DNA of 64,000 nt from Runella rosea (GTDB lineage: Bacteria > Bacteroidota > Bacteroidia > Cytophagales > Spirosomataceae). Location of the stretch: contig NZ_CP030850.1 in the NCBI RefSeq assembly GCF_003325355.1, positions 310,001 to 374,000 on the forward strand. Reading direction: 5' to 3'. Below, one piece after another: positions 9,860-19,235 of this stretch. A program made the translations under genes and the position numbers. Positions within the stretch are counted from its first letter, which is position 1, and every line of letters starts with the position of its first letter. The notes under the pieces were generated by a model that had not been told where the DNA came from, did no database searches, and saw nothing but the letters and a program-made list of their open reading frames with translations.

Positions 9860-10573
9860 ATGAATTATCACGTTTTTCCTACGTACGAAGCGCTTTCTAC
9901 CCACGCAGCTGATTTTATATTGGCGTATGTTCGCAACCACCCTCAGGCCACTATCTGTGTTGCTTCGGGCGAAACTCCATTATTGACGTTTCAAAAAATT
10001 GTGGCCAACACGCAGCCTGGTGATTTTGACCAAGTGACGTTTGTGGCCTTGGATGAGTGGGTAGGCATTGCTCCCGATAATGCTGGAAGCTGCCGCTCTT
10101 ACATTGATGCCCCACTGATTAAACCTTTGGGAATCAGCCCCGACCGAGTTTCGTTTTTTGACGGATTAGCCCCTGATTTAGAAGCAGAATGCCAACGTGT
10201 CAATGACTTTATTGCGAATAAAGGAGGACTAGACATCATCATGGTGGGCATTGGTTTGAATGGGCATTTGGGTTTGAACGAACCGGGAAGCTCTTTTGAA
10301 TCCTACGCGCACGTTTCGGAGTTGGAAGAGGTAACAGCTTCGGTGGGGCAAAAATACTTTCAGTCAGAAACGCGGCTTACCCAAGGAATAACGGTAGGGT
10401 TAAAGCATTTTTTGGAGGCCAAAACCGCCATTGTTTTGGCAAATGGTCCTCGAAAAAAAGATATTATTAAACGGGTATTGGAAGAACCCATCAGCGAAAG
10501 CCTGCCTGCAACGGCCCTGAAATTGCATTCCAACGGGCATTTGTGGGTTGATGCGGCGGCTGATGCCAGCTAG
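9860..10573 (+). CDS. nagB: Glucosamine-6-phosphate deaminase-type sugar isomerase
   Basis: 237 residues. Members convert glucosamine-6-phosphate to fructose-6-phosphate and ammonia. DEWVGIAP, then GIGLNGHLGLNEPGS, are the NagB catalytic segments; ASGETPLLTF near the N-terminus is the phosphate-binding loop. It is slightly shorter than classical NagB (about 266 residues), as in the allosteric-site-free forms. The start at 9860 is preferred, since the frame from 9803 adds 19 basic residues not found in the family. It overlaps the convergent crtY by 4 bp. A sugar lactonase role is possible, as the fold is shared with 6-phosphogluconolactonase, but the NEPGS motif favours NagB. Confidence 0.8.
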   Translation: MNYHVFPTYEALSTHAADFILAYVRNHPQATICVASGETPLLTFQKIVANTQPGDFDQVTFVALDEWVGIAPDNAGSCRSYIDAPLIKPLGISPDRVSFFDGLAPDLEAECQRVNDFIANKGGLDIIMVGIGLNGHLGLNEPGSSFESYAHVSELEEVTASVGQKYFQSETRLTQGITVGLKHFLEAKTAIVLANGPRKKDIIKRVLEEPISESLPATALKLHSNGHLWVDAAADAS

Positions 10574-11727
10574 ATTCGTTTTCGTAAAGCATCAAAAGCC
10601 CCTTTCGTAAATGCCCACAGCGGTACGGTTGACATAATTTTGAGGTCTTCTAGCAGGGTGGTGTCTTCGTCCAAAAAAGCGAAGAGGCGGGGCGTGGGGT
10701 TTTTTTTGTAAAGAGCCGTAAAAACATCTTTTCCGGAAGCACGGTTTTTGAGCAATACATTGAGCAATGTGCTGTCGAGCAGCTCTTTAAATCGCTGTCG
10801 AAACTTCTTGGGCTCGTGCAGTGGCTTGCCCACCGTAACTAGATTACGCACCAACTCCTGCGTGAAGCGTTGGGTACGCTGAAAGGCATAACCCGTTGAT
10901 GCCTTCACGTATCCGCCCGCCGTACCGATGCGAACTACGTGTTGACCAATGTGTTGAGGTGTTGGCTCGTCAGTCATGGGAATCACGCCGAATTCTTCGT
11001 GCTCAATGCTGAAATTTTCAACTTTGAGAAACTCTCGAATGTATTGGTGAAGCTCAAAATCGTATTCGGTGGGCGAGAGGAGGCTGTCCGAAAAAACCGT
11101 GTACTCAATCATGGCCCGCGTGGGGCTTTCGGGCAACACATACATAAATCGCACCCCGATGCCTTTTTGTTCTACCCGATAGTCCATCATCGTGGGACAC
11201 TCAGGGTCAAACACAGGCTTATCGGTGATGATTTCCCAGCCTTTGAAGTGCTGAAGCATGTTATGGCAATCGTCCAAGTCCAGCCGAAGGGGTTTGATAC
11301 TGTCAAAAACGTACTCGCCCAAATATTGGTCTTTGTCGGTAATGATAAAGCCCCCGTCGGGCGTGTCTTTGAGGCGTTCGATGCGCTCATTAACAAACTT
11401 AATGTTTGGATTGCCAGCCAAATCTACTTTGACAAAGTCATAGAAGTCAATTCCGCGCAGCCACTTGTAGGAGTAATCGCCCAAATCGAGCGATGAAGAG
11501 AAATTAGTACCGTGAAAAAACACCTTTTGCCATTTGCGATGCACTATTTCATCAAATGGACTTTGATTGTCTTTTTCCCAAAAACACCAAGTCCGGTCAT
11601 TTTTGGTCTTGGTGTCTTGGTCAATAATAAGAATGGATTTCTCGCGCAATACGGTTTGGTTCATGTAATAAGCCAAACTCAGTCCTGCCAATCCGCCGCC
11701 TGCTATGATGAAGTCGTATTTCTGCAT
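10570..11727 (-). CDS. crtY: Lycopene beta-cyclase
   Basis: 385 residues. The N-terminal dinucleotide-binding motif DFIIAGGGLAGLSLAYYM, the DRTWCFWEK segment and the later GTAGGYVKASTGYAF are characteristic of the CrtY/CrtL lycopene cyclases. The enzyme closes the beta-ionone rings on lycopene, a step toward zeaxanthin-type carotenoids, at the membrane, and uses bound flavin. It lies downstream of lipA on the same strand, 81 bp away. The rest of a carotenoid cluster (crtB, crtI, crtZ) is not in the window. Its presence fits a yellow/orange/pink pigmented Cytophagales. Confidence 0.92.
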   Translation of the reverse strand: MQKYDFIIAGGGLAGLSLAYYMNQTVLREKSILIIDQDTKTKNDRTWCFWEKDNQSPFDEIVHRKWQKVFFHGTNFSSSLDLGDYSYKWLRGIDFYDFVKVDLAGNPNIKFVNERIERLKDTPDGGFIITDKDQYLGEYVFDSIKPLRLDLDDCHNMLQHFKGWEIITDKPVFDPECPTMMDYRVEQKGIGVRFMYVLPESPTRAMIEYTVFSDSLLSPTEYDFELHQYIREFLKVENFSIEHEEFGVIPMTDEPTPQHIGQHVVRIGTAGGYVKASTGYAFQRTQRFTQELVRNLVTVGKPLHEPKKFRQRFKELLDSTLLNVLLKNRASGKDVFTALYKKNPTPRLFAFLDEDTTLLEDLKIMSTVPLWAFTKGAFDALRKRI

Positions 11728-11808
11728 GGAAAACTTATTCGTAATGACCTTCTAAGGCCAGTACACGGATGGGCGTTATCAGAAACCTTATGAGCAGTTT
11801 AAATGATA

Positions 11809-12687
11809 TTAAATTGGCACATTTACGTGGCGCTCTGAGTGATAGCTTGACCGGACCAACGGGCCTGATTCGACGTACTTGAGGCCGCGTTTGAGTCCTT
11901 CTTCGCGGTACATGGCAAAGGTTTCGGGGTGAATCCACTCAATCACTTCGTGGTGCATTTTGGTGGGTTGCAGATACTGACCCAAGGTCAAAATATCAAG
12001 TCCGTGCGCCACCAAATCGTCCATGGCCTGAAACATTTCGTCTTGCGTTTCGCCCAAGCCGAGCATAATGCCCGATTTAGTACGTTTGCCAAAGTCTTTG
12101 GTCCGACGGATTTGCTCCAAACTGCGTTCGTATTTAGCTTGCGGCCGTACGGCGCGGTAAAGTCTGGCCACGGTTTCTACGTTGTGAGAAACCACTTCCT
12201 GACCCGCAGAAATCATCCGTTCGAGGGCTGCCCAGTTGCTTTTTGTATCAGGAATCAAGGTTTCAATCGTGGTGGAAGGGCTCAATTCTTTGGTCAAAAC
12301 CACCGTTTGGTACCAGATTTCGGCCCCACGGTCTTTGAGTTCGTCACGGTTTACCGATGTAATGACGGCGTGTTTGACTCCCATGGTTTTGATGGCTTCG
12401 GCCACGCGTCGTGGCTCGTCTACGTCGTATTCGTTGGGGCGACCAGTGGCTACGGCGCAGAAACTGCAACTGCGGGTGCATACATTGCCCAATATCATAA
12501 AAGTTGCAGTTCCTTCTCCCCAACATTCGCCCATGTTTGGGCAATTGCCGCTTTCACAAATCGTGTGGAGTTTGTTGGTATCTACAATGGTCCGAACTTT
12601 TTTGTATTCAGGCCCAACGGGCAATTTTACTCTTAACCAATCTGGGCGTTTTTTGCGCTCTGAAGTTATAACGGGAAGTTCTATCAT
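11809..12687 (-). CDS. lipA: Lipoyl synthase
   Basis: 292 residues, normal LipA length. It is a radical-SAM enzyme that inserts two sulfurs into octanoyl groups on the E2 and GcvH proteins. Both iron-sulfur sites are visible: the LipA-specific auxiliary set [12 protein letters not shown] (Cys44, Cys49, Cys55) and the radical-[11 protein letters not shown] (Cys70, Cys74, Cys77). The conserved C-terminal region has [16 protein letters not shown], where the serine that ligates the auxiliary cluster lies. Second in a minus-strand run after the 12770-13528 gene; a hairpin lies between them. Confidence 0.97.
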   Translation of the reverse strand: MIELPVITSERKKRPDWLRVKLPVGPEYKKVRTIVDTNKLHTICESGNCPNMGECWGEGTATFMILGNVCTRSCSFCAVATGRPNEYDVDEPRRVAEAIKTMGVKHAVITSVNRDELKDRGAEIWYQTVVLTKELSPSTTIETLIPDTKSNWAALERMISAGQEVVSHNVETVARLYRAVRPQAKYERSLEQIRRTKDFGKRTKSGIMLGLGETQDEMFQAMDDLVAHGLDILTLGQYLQPTKMHHEVIEWIHPETFAMYREEGLKRGLKYVESGPLVRSSYHSERHVNVPI

Positions 12688-12714
12688 TTCTGAAGTTAAT
12701 TGTTGCCAGCTAAC

Positions 12715-12754
12715 AGTTATTTGTAAAGGTTCTTTCAGCGATTAACAAATAACT
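12715..12754 (-). repeat. Inverted repeat between the outer-membrane-type gene and lipA
   Basis: AGTTATTTGT (12715-12724) is the exact reverse complement of 12745-12754, with more imperfect pairing outside (TAACAG with CTAACTGTCAGC). It lies in the 82-bp gap and may attenuate transcription into lipA. Confidence 0.5.
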
Positions 12755-12769
12755 AACTGTCAGCGAAGG

Positions 12770-13528
12770 CTATTTCTTGTTACCGAAAAACAAAGTTACA
12801 TAACCCGAAGAGAACAAACTACGATTTTCGGCAAAAGGTATAATCACGGGGGCTTTGCTGAACAACTCGGTCAGGAAGCCAATCTCCAAGCCAGTGAGGT
12901 TGCTCCGAAAGGCACTCAATTCAAAACTGAACGCAATTTTGGCGTTGACGCCCGGCACGATTTTCGATTGTCCGATGCCTTGCATAATGTTTCCAGCGCC
13001 CAAAATATTGCCCAAATCGGTGTGCTTAACCGGGTCATAGGCTTCGGTACGAACCACGCCAGGGCGTACTTGGTACTGAATAAAATACGGTTTTAAAATC
13101 CCCAATGAAGCGCCGACGGCCAATATCCCGTTGATAGAAATCCCTTCCTCATTGTTGCGGTTGGAAAGGATTATTTCACGGCCATATTGCGGACGCAACG
13201 CAAAGAGATAATTTTGTTTGCCAGGCGTAAATCGTGCGCCCGTGTTGCTTGATTGGGCGAGTTCTTTCGGGTGCCGCACGTTCACCAATTCAAGGGCTAA
13301 ATAACGGTATTGAGCTCTTCCAAACAGGTCTTTGTCCATTCGAGTTGAATGACGAACCACCAATCCACCCAGTAGGCCAGAGTTGGTGTTGGTCGTAACT
13401 CCGTAGGTTGTTATGGTAGAATATTCTTCCTCCTCGTCTTCAAGGTTAGTTTTAGTACGACGCTGCTGACCCCATGCTGCTTCGGAAAGGAGCAAAAAAG
13501 CCAAGATTACGGTTGATATAGATTTCAT
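12770..13528 (-). CDS. Exported protein, probable outer-membrane beta-barrel, function unknown
   Basis: 252 residues from the ATG at 13528 (an alternative start at 13540 adds four). A signal peptide ends near AAWGQQ; then comes an acidic patch LEDEEEEYS. The rest alternates short amphipathic strands and turns (GVTTNTNSGLLGGLVVRH, RYLALELVNVRHP, YGREIILSNR) and ends in a strand with aromatic residues, YVTLFFGNKK, as in porin-like barrels. I do not recognise a named family. It is the first gene of the run leading to lipA and crtY, with a good promoter just upstream. Confidence 0.7.
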   Translation of the reverse strand: MKSISTVILAFLLLSEAAWGQQRRTKTNLEDEEEEYSTITTYGVTTNTNSGLLGGLVVRHSTRMDKDLFGRAQYRYLALELVNVRHPKELAQSSNTGARFTPGKQNYLFALRPQYGREIILSNRNNEEGISINGILAVGASLGILKPYFIQYQVRPGVVRTEAYDPVKHTDLGNILGAGNIMQGIGQSKIVPGVNAKIAFSFELSAFRSNLTGLEIGFLTELFSKAPVIIPFAENRSLFSSGYVTLFFGNKK

Positions 13529-13559
13529 TAGACTTAACAAAAATTTTACTTAAACATAA

Positions 13560-13567
13560 CAAAAATA
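13560..13567 (-). promoter_or_regulatory. -7 promoter box of the 12770-13528 gene
   Basis: Minus-strand TATTTTTG is an exact TAnnTTTG. The predicted transcription start near 13553 leaves about 25 bp before the ATG at 13528, which supports that start over the one at 13540. Confidence 0.55.
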
Positions 13568-13806
13568 CCTAATAAAGTCAAGTCACTATACGTTAAAAAT
13601 CGCTTAAAGGTTGCCAATTCTTTTACTATTTTAAACTATTTTAAGGGTGTTAAGGTTCAGGATATTTTTTCAAATCGTAAATTGCCACTTGTAAGAACGA
13701 ATGGATTTTGTACTTTTTTTATTTTAGTCGGGCATACCCTCTTGGCCATTCAAACAAGTTCGAGATGCCGCTTACTTTTACAATATCAGCTTGGCTGAAC
13801 CCGATT

Positions 13807-14619
13807 ATGACAAAGACCCCTGCATTTATTTTTTTACTTATTGGCCTTTTTGTACATTCTCTTTATTCCCAAACTGAAGCGGTGTTTGTCGAGAAAATGC
13901 GCTTGCCTCCCAAAGCGACCCATGCCGAAACCGCTTTGCACATTGCAGAAAGTTTTTTGGGGACACCTTACGTTGCGCATACCCTTGAAAAAAGGCCAGA
14001 AGCCCTCGTTTGTGATTTGCAAACCTTTGATTGCTACACTTTTGTGGAATCTGTGTTGGCCCTGACGCTGACTCGGAAAGCCTCTGGTGGGTATGAGGAA
14101 TACCAAAATTTCCTCCAAAAATTGCGCTACCGAAACGGAAAAATTACGGGATATGGCTCTAGATTGCATTATTTTCTCGAATGGAAACATCAGGCGGTGG
14201 CCAAAGGATGGCTTGTGGACGTTACCGAGTCATTGGGCGGGCTGAAAATACAGCCCACAATTCAGTTTATGACCACTCACCGAGGGTTTTATCCAGCCTT
14301 GAACGAGGAAAAAACGGTGGCGGAAATTCAAAATGCCGAGAAGCAATTGTCCCAAATTCCGTGGTTTTATATTCCTAAAAATAAGGTTGCCGCGATAGAG
14401 TCAAAATTACGGGATGGGGATATTATTGGTATAACCTCTGGCATTGCTGGATTGGATTTTAACCATGAAGGTTTTGTTGTGAGAAAAGGAGCGCGGGCGT
14501 ACCTGCTCCACGCCTCCTCTGACTTAAAAAAAGTAACACTGTCGGCGGAGCCATTAGCAGATTATCTCGCTAAAATCAAAAAACATAGCGGCGTGGTCGT
14601 GTTACGAATCAATGAGTAG
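13807..14619 (+). CDS. DUF1460 family amidase-like cell-wall hydrolase, exported
   Basis: 270 residues with a signal peptide (MTKTPAFIFLLIGLFVHSLY then SQ). The body matches DUF1460, a papain-fold family related to NlpC/P60 with known members acting as N-acetylmuramoyl-L-alanine amidases: AESFLGTPYVAHTLE, FDCYTFVESVLALTL (catalytic Cys in FDCYTF), and RLHYFLEWK. A later NHEGFVV carries the likely catalytic His. It acts in the periplasm on peptidoglycan or muropeptides. The frame extends to 13708, but only the ATG at 13807 gives a proper signal peptide. Confidence 0.85.
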   Translation: MTKTPAFIFLLIGLFVHSLYSQTEAVFVEKMRLPPKATHAETALHIAESFLGTPYVAHTLEKRPEALVCDLQTFDCYTFVESVLALTLTRKASGGYEEYQNFLQKLRYRNGKITGYGSRLHYFLEWKHQAVAKGWLVDVTESLGGLKIQPTIQFMTTHRGFYPALNEEKTVAEIQNAEKQLSQIPWFYIPKNKVAAIESKLRDGDIIGITSGIAGLDFNHEGFVVRKGARAYLLHASSDLKKVTLSAEPLADYLAKIKKHSGVVVLRINE

Positions 14620-14622
14620 GGG

Positions 14623-15669
14623 TTAGTTGCGGGCCGAGAACCATCCTTTGGTGGTATTGGCACTTTCCAGTTTCTTCTCTAGTGTGTCGGGCAAACGCGG
14701 AAAAAAGTCAATACCCGTCATGCGTTCAATTTCATCTACACTGACCACAAACGTTTTGAGGTTTTCGCTCGAAAACTCATTTTTGAGTAAAAAACCAATC
14801 ATTCGAGGTTGGTCGTCGGTGAGGCACAATGCAATTTTATAGTACATTTCAGGCACGGCAATCTCATTTCTATTTCCAATGGTGGGTAGTCCTGGTTTAA
14901 GAATCGGACCCGTAACGATGTACAATTCGCCGTCGCGTTGGGCCCATTGACGAAATTTTTGTTCTAAATCGTTCCAGATACCACGGTTAAAATCAGGTAT
15001 TTGTGGACTGATATTGCTCATGTAAAACGTTTCCTGCTTGTCAGAAGGGTTGATGTTAAAATCACCAGCAGGGGCCAAGTGGCCGCGATCATAACCTGTA
15101 CGAGTATAATCGGACGTGATGGCCGAACCAGTAGAAACAAGCGGGTCAGGAACGAACTTGTTGCCGTCGCGAGAGAGGTAGGCACTTGCTTCGTCGCCTG
15201 TCAATTTATAAGCGACCCAATCGGCCTGTTCGTATTGCTCCCGATAACGCAGCGTAATCTTATGATGGCGAATGATTTGGTCATTGGAGCCGATGGCAGG
15301 CAAGTTAAAATCCTTTATCTTCGCATAGTCAGCCGTGATGTTTGAAGATGTACTTCCCTCTTCGGGTTCTTCCTCGTTTGCGGCGTTTGAAGATTTGTCA
15401 ATACCTTCTTTTTCCAACAACGTACGGTCGTCGGAAGCTACATCATCGGCGGTGCGGTCATCGACGGCCACATCGCTTGATTCGGGGACTTTATAGGGGT
15501 TCTTGCCGCGTTCAGGGGGATTTTTGTCGTAAACAAATACGCTTTTTACATCATTCCAAAAGGCCACGAGCGGTTTGGTCCGACCGCGATAGTGCAGCAC
15601 AAGACCGATAACAATAAAAAAGAATAGTAAAAAAAGGGTATTCCCCAAGCGTAATCCTTTGCGGTGCAT
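14623..15669 (-). CDS. Membrane-anchored DNA/RNA non-specific endonuclease
   Basis: 348 residues. An N-terminal hydrophobic anchor (LFLLFFFIVIGLVLHY, about 13-28) is followed by a low-complexity acidic linker to about residue 120 and then the NUC1/NucA endonuclease domain. The catalytic motif DRGH is at 194-197 (His197), and the Asn that binds the metal lies in MSNISPQ. The enzyme cleaves DNA and RNA without sequence preference; here it would be tethered outside the cytoplasmic membrane. It is divergent from the flavoprotein gene next to it, and its stop is 3 bp from that of the DUF1460 gene. Confidence 0.9.
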   Translation of the reverse strand: MHRKGLRLGNTLFLLFFFIVIGLVLHYRGRTKPLVAFWNDVKSVFVYDKNPPERGKNPYKVPESSDVAVDDRTADDVASDDRTLLEKEGIDKSSNAANEEEPEEGSTSSNITADYAKIKDFNLPAIGSNDQIIRHHKITLRYREQYEQADWVAYKLTGDEASAYLSRDGNKFVPDPLVSTGSAITSDYTRTGYDRGHLAPAGDFNINPSDKQETFYMSNISPQIPDFNRGIWNDLEQKFRQWAQRDGELYIVTGPILKPGLPTIGNRNEIAVPEMYYKIALCLTDDQPRMIGFLLKNEFSSENLKTFVVSVDEIERMTGIDFFPRLPDTLEKKLESANTTKGWFSARN

Positions 15670-15783
15670 TCCGATGTCAGCGTTTTTGATAATTATTGCA
15701 AAGAACGGGATAAAACCTCGCGTTTAGCATCTGGATGCGCAAAGATTTTTGGACATTTGCAGCTAAATACCAAATTTTTGAAT

Positions 15784-17019
15784 GTGCAACAACTTCAACT
15801 CATTGTCATAGGCGGAGGAGCGGCGGGCTTTATGGGCGCCATTACGGCGGCAGAAACTTTCAAAGACGCCAACGTTATTCTTCTGGAAAAAAACAGAACC
15901 TTACTCAATAAGGTACGCATCTCTGGGGGCGGTCGCTGCAACGTGACCAACGCCGTAGCGACATTGCCCGAATTATTGAAAGGCTACCCGCGCGGGGCTA
16001 AATTTCTGCGTTCTTTGTTTGAAACCTTCAACAATCAACACACAATCAAGTGGTTTGAAGGGCGCGGCGTGCCGCTCAAAATAGAGCCAGACGGACGGAT
16101 GTTTCCTGCCACCAACACCTCCGACACGATTGTAGACTGTTTGATGAAAGCGGCCCATCATGCGGGGGTAAAAATTCGAACGGGGGCGGGGGTGACTCAG
16201 TTGAAGCCTGTACTGACGGGCATTGAGGTGGTACTGCAATCGGGTGAAATACTCCACGCCGACCGCGTGCTGGTTACTTCGGGTGGGCATCCGCAGTTGA
16301 GCGGCTATGATTGGCTAAGCGAGTTAGGAGTTGAAATTGTGACTCCCGTACCTTCATTGTTTACGTTCAATATCCCCGTTATTCCTTTTAAAGACCTGAT
16401 GGGTGTTTCGGTAAGTGGCGTGGGCGTGAAATTGGCGGGTAGCAAATTGGCAGAAACGGGGCCGTTGCTTTTTACACACTGGGGCGTGAGCGGCCCTGCC
16501 GTGCTGAAGCTGTCCGCGTGGGGGGCGCGTGAGTTGTCAGATAAAAACTACCAGTTTGTATCGTTGGTCAATTTTACCAATAAAAAGCCGAACGAAATTT
16601 TGCAGCAGCTCACCGATTTTCAGCGCGATTCGGGTTGGCGGGCTAAGTTTGTGCCAACACAAGCCCCTTTTGGATTGCCCCAACGGCTTTGGAAGCAATT
16701 GGTTGAACTGGCCAACATTCCCGAGACCATGCGTTGGGCGGATTTGCCCGCCAAGAATATAAACCGATTGGTGGAGCATTTAACCAATTTTCAACTGGAT
16801 GTACGTGGTAAAACTACGTTCAAAGAAGAATTTGTCACCTGTGGTGGAGTGGCGTTGTCGGACGTAAACCCCAAAACGCTCGAAAGTCGCAAAGTGCGGG
16901 GGCTGTTTTTTGCGGGAGAAATATTGGACATTGACGGTGTTACGGGTGGGTATAATTTTCAGGCGGCTTGGACCACAGGGTATATCGCAGGTAGGCAATT
17001 GGGGCAGTTGATAGAATAG
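15784..17019 (+). CDS. HI0933/YhiN family FAD-dependent oxidoreductase
   Basis: 411 residues from a GTG at 15784. IVIGGGAAGFMGAITAAE is the FAD-binding loop, RISGGGRCNVTNA is the second flavin signature of the HI0933-like family, and the C-terminal GEILDIDGVTGGYNFQAAWT is its hallmark. The family is widespread and biochemically poorly defined. A longer frame from an ATG at 15664 would overlap the start of the divergent nuclease gene and add 40 residues with no family match, so the GTG (or the TTG two codons earlier) is the likely start. Confidence 0.88.
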   Translation: MQQLQLIVIGGGAAGFMGAITAAETFKDANVILLEKNRTLLNKVRISGGGRCNVTNAVATLPELLKGYPRGAKFLRSLFETFNNQHTIKWFEGRGVPLKIEPDGRMFPATNTSDTIVDCLMKAAHHAGVKIRTGAGVTQLKPVLTGIEVVLQSGEILHADRVLVTSGGHPQLSGYDWLSELGVEIVTPVPSLFTFNIPVIPFKDLMGVSVSGVGVKLAGSKLAETGPLLFTHWGVSGPAVLKLSAWGARELSDKNYQFVSLVNFTNKKPNEILQQLTDFQRDSGWRAKFVPTQAPFGLPQRLWKQLVELANIPETMRWADLPAKNINRLVEHLTNFQLDVRGKTTFKEEFVTCGGVALSDVNPKTLESRKVRGLFFAGEILDIDGVTGGYNFQAAWTTGYIAGRQLGQLIE

Positions 17020-17157
17020 CCTTCTTAGGCACTTAGGCGTTTACCGTTAAGTAAATCATCGTTGTGGGTGAGGAGAATAAGCGTTAAATTGGCGTAGCAA
17101 TGAGCGGCAGTAATTCTTTTCGTTGTGAAAATTCTCATTTAGCTCCTCCGAACGCCC

Positions 17158-18384
17158 ATGAAATCACTCCTTCTATTTCTGACGCTTTTATTGCTTTCAG
17201 GAGCGTCTTTTGCCCAAAAAGTCACTTTTGACGACTATAAAAAGCGGGGAGATGCCTGTTTTGTAAAACTGGATTATCAATGCGCAAAGGATAATTACGA
17301 GCGCGCCCTCCGCATTAGGGACAATGATGCCTACTGCAAAAGCCAACTCAAAAAGGCAAATGATGCGCTGAAAAAAGCAAGCACCCAAACGGTTCCGAAA
17401 AAAACGCTGCCGAAGGTAGAAAAAGAATCAGAAAATATTAGAATCGCTGAATTAAACAGAAAAGAGGGCGATGATTTGTTTAAAAGAGGTGACTATGAAG
17501 CTGCTCAGAAGAAATACGAGGCCTGTCTCAACGTGCCTTCTTTTGGAAGTGATGCGTACGTAAAAGAACAAATCAAATTTAGTCGTTTGGCGGCAGCTTT
17601 TCAGACAGATGCCAAAAATGCTTTGGCACGCGGTAACAGCCTGGAAGGGTTGGCGTATCTGAAAAAAATTCTGGAAATAAACAGTGGTGACCCCATCACG
17701 CGGCGACTAATCACTGAGCATCTTCAGCAACGAGGCAATCAGCAATTTGCCAAAAACCAATACACAGAAGCAAAGAAAAGTTATGAAGAAGCCCTGCCTT
17801 ACGCCGATATCCAAACCAAAGCAGTATTGGCAAATCTTATCAACACGACCGAAAAAGAGCTGAAAACCGAGACTGAAAAAAAGGCAGAGGCTGCAAAAGT
17901 AGCGAAGCAAGAACCCAAAACTACGCCGAAAGAACCCGTAGAAACCCAAAAGTCGGTAGATAACAAACCTGCTGAGGCCATCACCAGACCAGAGGTAGTC
18001 AAAAAAGAAACCAAGCCAATTCAAGAAGTAAAATTGCCAACAGCCCCTAAGCGAAATTTAGTCCCTAAAATTGCCGTAGGTGCAATGGGAGTAGGAGCGG
18101 GGGTGTATGCTTTTATGCTCAGAAGCCAATATAATTCCAAATTGGAGGCATATTATGCACTAGGGACAGGGCGTGCTGAATATGCCAATTGGAAGAACGC
18201 CTACCAAGAAGTAAAAGATGCTCAAGGCAAAACCAAGATATACAATATTTGTTTGGGCGTAGCCGCTGGAGCAATCATTGCAGAAACAATTTTGCTGCTT
18301 AAAAAGCCCAAGGCAAGATCATCGGCGTTGCGCATAGAGCCTACCTCCGACAATTGGGGAATAGCGTTACAGTATCGTTTTTGA
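17158..18384 (+). CDS. TPR-repeat protein with signal peptide and C-terminal hydrophobic segments
   Basis: 408 residues. A signal peptide ends at ASFAQK. Three TPR-like blocks follow (about 22-60, 97-135 and 178-220: FDDYKKRGDACFVKLDYQ, RKEGDDLFKRGDYEAAQKKY, RGNQQFAKNQYTEAKKSYEE). Then comes a charged K/E/P-rich linker (about 225-300) and two hydrophobic segments near 305-322 and 365-380 (KIAVGAMGVGAGVYAFML; CLGVAAGAIIAETILLL). It looks like a scaffold in the periplasm or membrane. It starts 25 bp before the FGE-domain lipoprotein gene and is probably co-transcribed with it. Confidence 0.8.
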   Translation: MKSLLLFLTLLLLSGASFAQKVTFDDYKKRGDACFVKLDYQCAKDNYERALRIRDNDAYCKSQLKKANDALKKASTQTVPKKTLPKVEKESENIRIAELNRKEGDDLFKRGDYEAAQKKYEACLNVPSFGSDAYVKEQIKFSRLAAAFQTDAKNALARGNSLEGLAYLKKILEINSGDPITRRLITEHLQQRGNQQFAKNQYTEAKKSYEEALPYADIQTKAVLANLINTTEKELKTETEKKAEAAKVAKQEPKTTPKEPVETQKSVDNKPAEAITRPEVVKKETKPIQEVKLPTAPKRNLVPKIAVGAMGVGAGVYAFMLRSQYNSKLEAYYALGTGRAEYANWKNAYQEVKDAQGKTKIYNICLGVAAGAIIAETILLLKKPKARSSALRIEPTSDNWGIALQYRF

Positions 18385-18409
18385 TTGACATTATTAGCTG
18401 CTGAAATAT

Positions 18410-19231
18410 ATGAAAAAAATTATTTTGTGCTTTTCATTCCTGTTTTGGATGGGATGTAAGTGGGAAGAACCCTCTCTTGACCCTCTGATGGTGCTTGTAG
18501 AAGGGGGAAGTTTTACGATGGGCAGAATCTCTACTGACCGTGAAATAGAGACGTATAAACAGAGTATGCTGAAGATGGATGATGAACTGCCAATACATAC
18601 AGTAACATTAAATAGCTTCTATATATGTAAGTACGAAGTCACTGTTAAGCAATACCGTGATTTTTGCGAAGATACAGGTCATGCCAAACCAGTCGGTATT
18701 GAGGCAGATCCAGAGGACAATCCTGTCAGGAATGTGACATGGAGAGATGCGGTTGATTATTGTGAATGGCTGAGCGATAAAACTGGCAAGCCTTATCGAC
18801 TGCCAACCGAGGCCGAATGGGAATATGCCGCCCGAGGTGGAAAGTCGCTAAGAACGACGAGTTACGCTGGGAGCAGTATACTTACAAGTGTAGGGTGGTA
18901 CGATGGCAATTCCAGAAGCGGCCCGCAGAATGTTGGGAAACTCAGCCGTAATAGTCTGGGATTGTATGATATGAGTGGAAATGTGTGGGAATGGTGCAGA
19001 GATTGGTATGCTCCTTACACAAATACCGCACAGACTAATCCAAGCGGGCCTGAAAAACAAACCCCTGGTACCGTTCGGTCGCACCGTGGCGGGTCATTTA
19101 TGTACGGCAGTATTTTCTGTCGCGTTACCTATAGGGGTGGACCTATTTTCGGAGATGACTTAAAAACATTAAATCCAGATACATTTACCAACAATACCAT
19201 TGGTTTTCGACTAGTGGCAGACGTAGAATAA
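18410..19231 (+). CDS. Lipoprotein with formylglycine-generating-enzyme (SUMF1-type) fold
   Basis: 273 residues. The signal peptide ends in the lipobox FWMGCK (Cys16). The rest is an FGE-sulfatase domain: LVEGGSFTMG, YICKYEVTVKQYRDFC, PVRNVTWRDAVDYCEWLS, RLPTEAEWEYAARGG, MSGNVWEWCRDWY and RGGSFMYGSIFCRVTYRGG. The two active-site cysteines of true formylglycine-generating enzymes are not evident in the usual place, so it is more likely a structural or binding member, like the gliding/T9SS lipoproteins GldJ and GldK, than a sulfatase-activating enzyme. Probably in one transcript with the TPR gene before it. Confidence 0.85.
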   Translation: MKKIILCFSFLFWMGCKWEEPSLDPLMVLVEGGSFTMGRISTDREIETYKQSMLKMDDELPIHTVTLNSFYICKYEVTVKQYRDFCEDTGHAKPVGIEADPEDNPVRNVTWRDAVDYCEWLSDKTGKPYRLPTEAEWEYAARGGKSLRTTSYAGSSILTSVGWYDGNSRSGPQNVGKLSRNSLGLYDMSGNVWEWCRDWYAPYTNTAQTNPSGPEKQTPGTVRSHRGGSFMYGSIFCRVTYRGGPIFGDDLKTLNPDTFTNNTIGFRLVADVE

Positions 19232-19235
19232 TTTT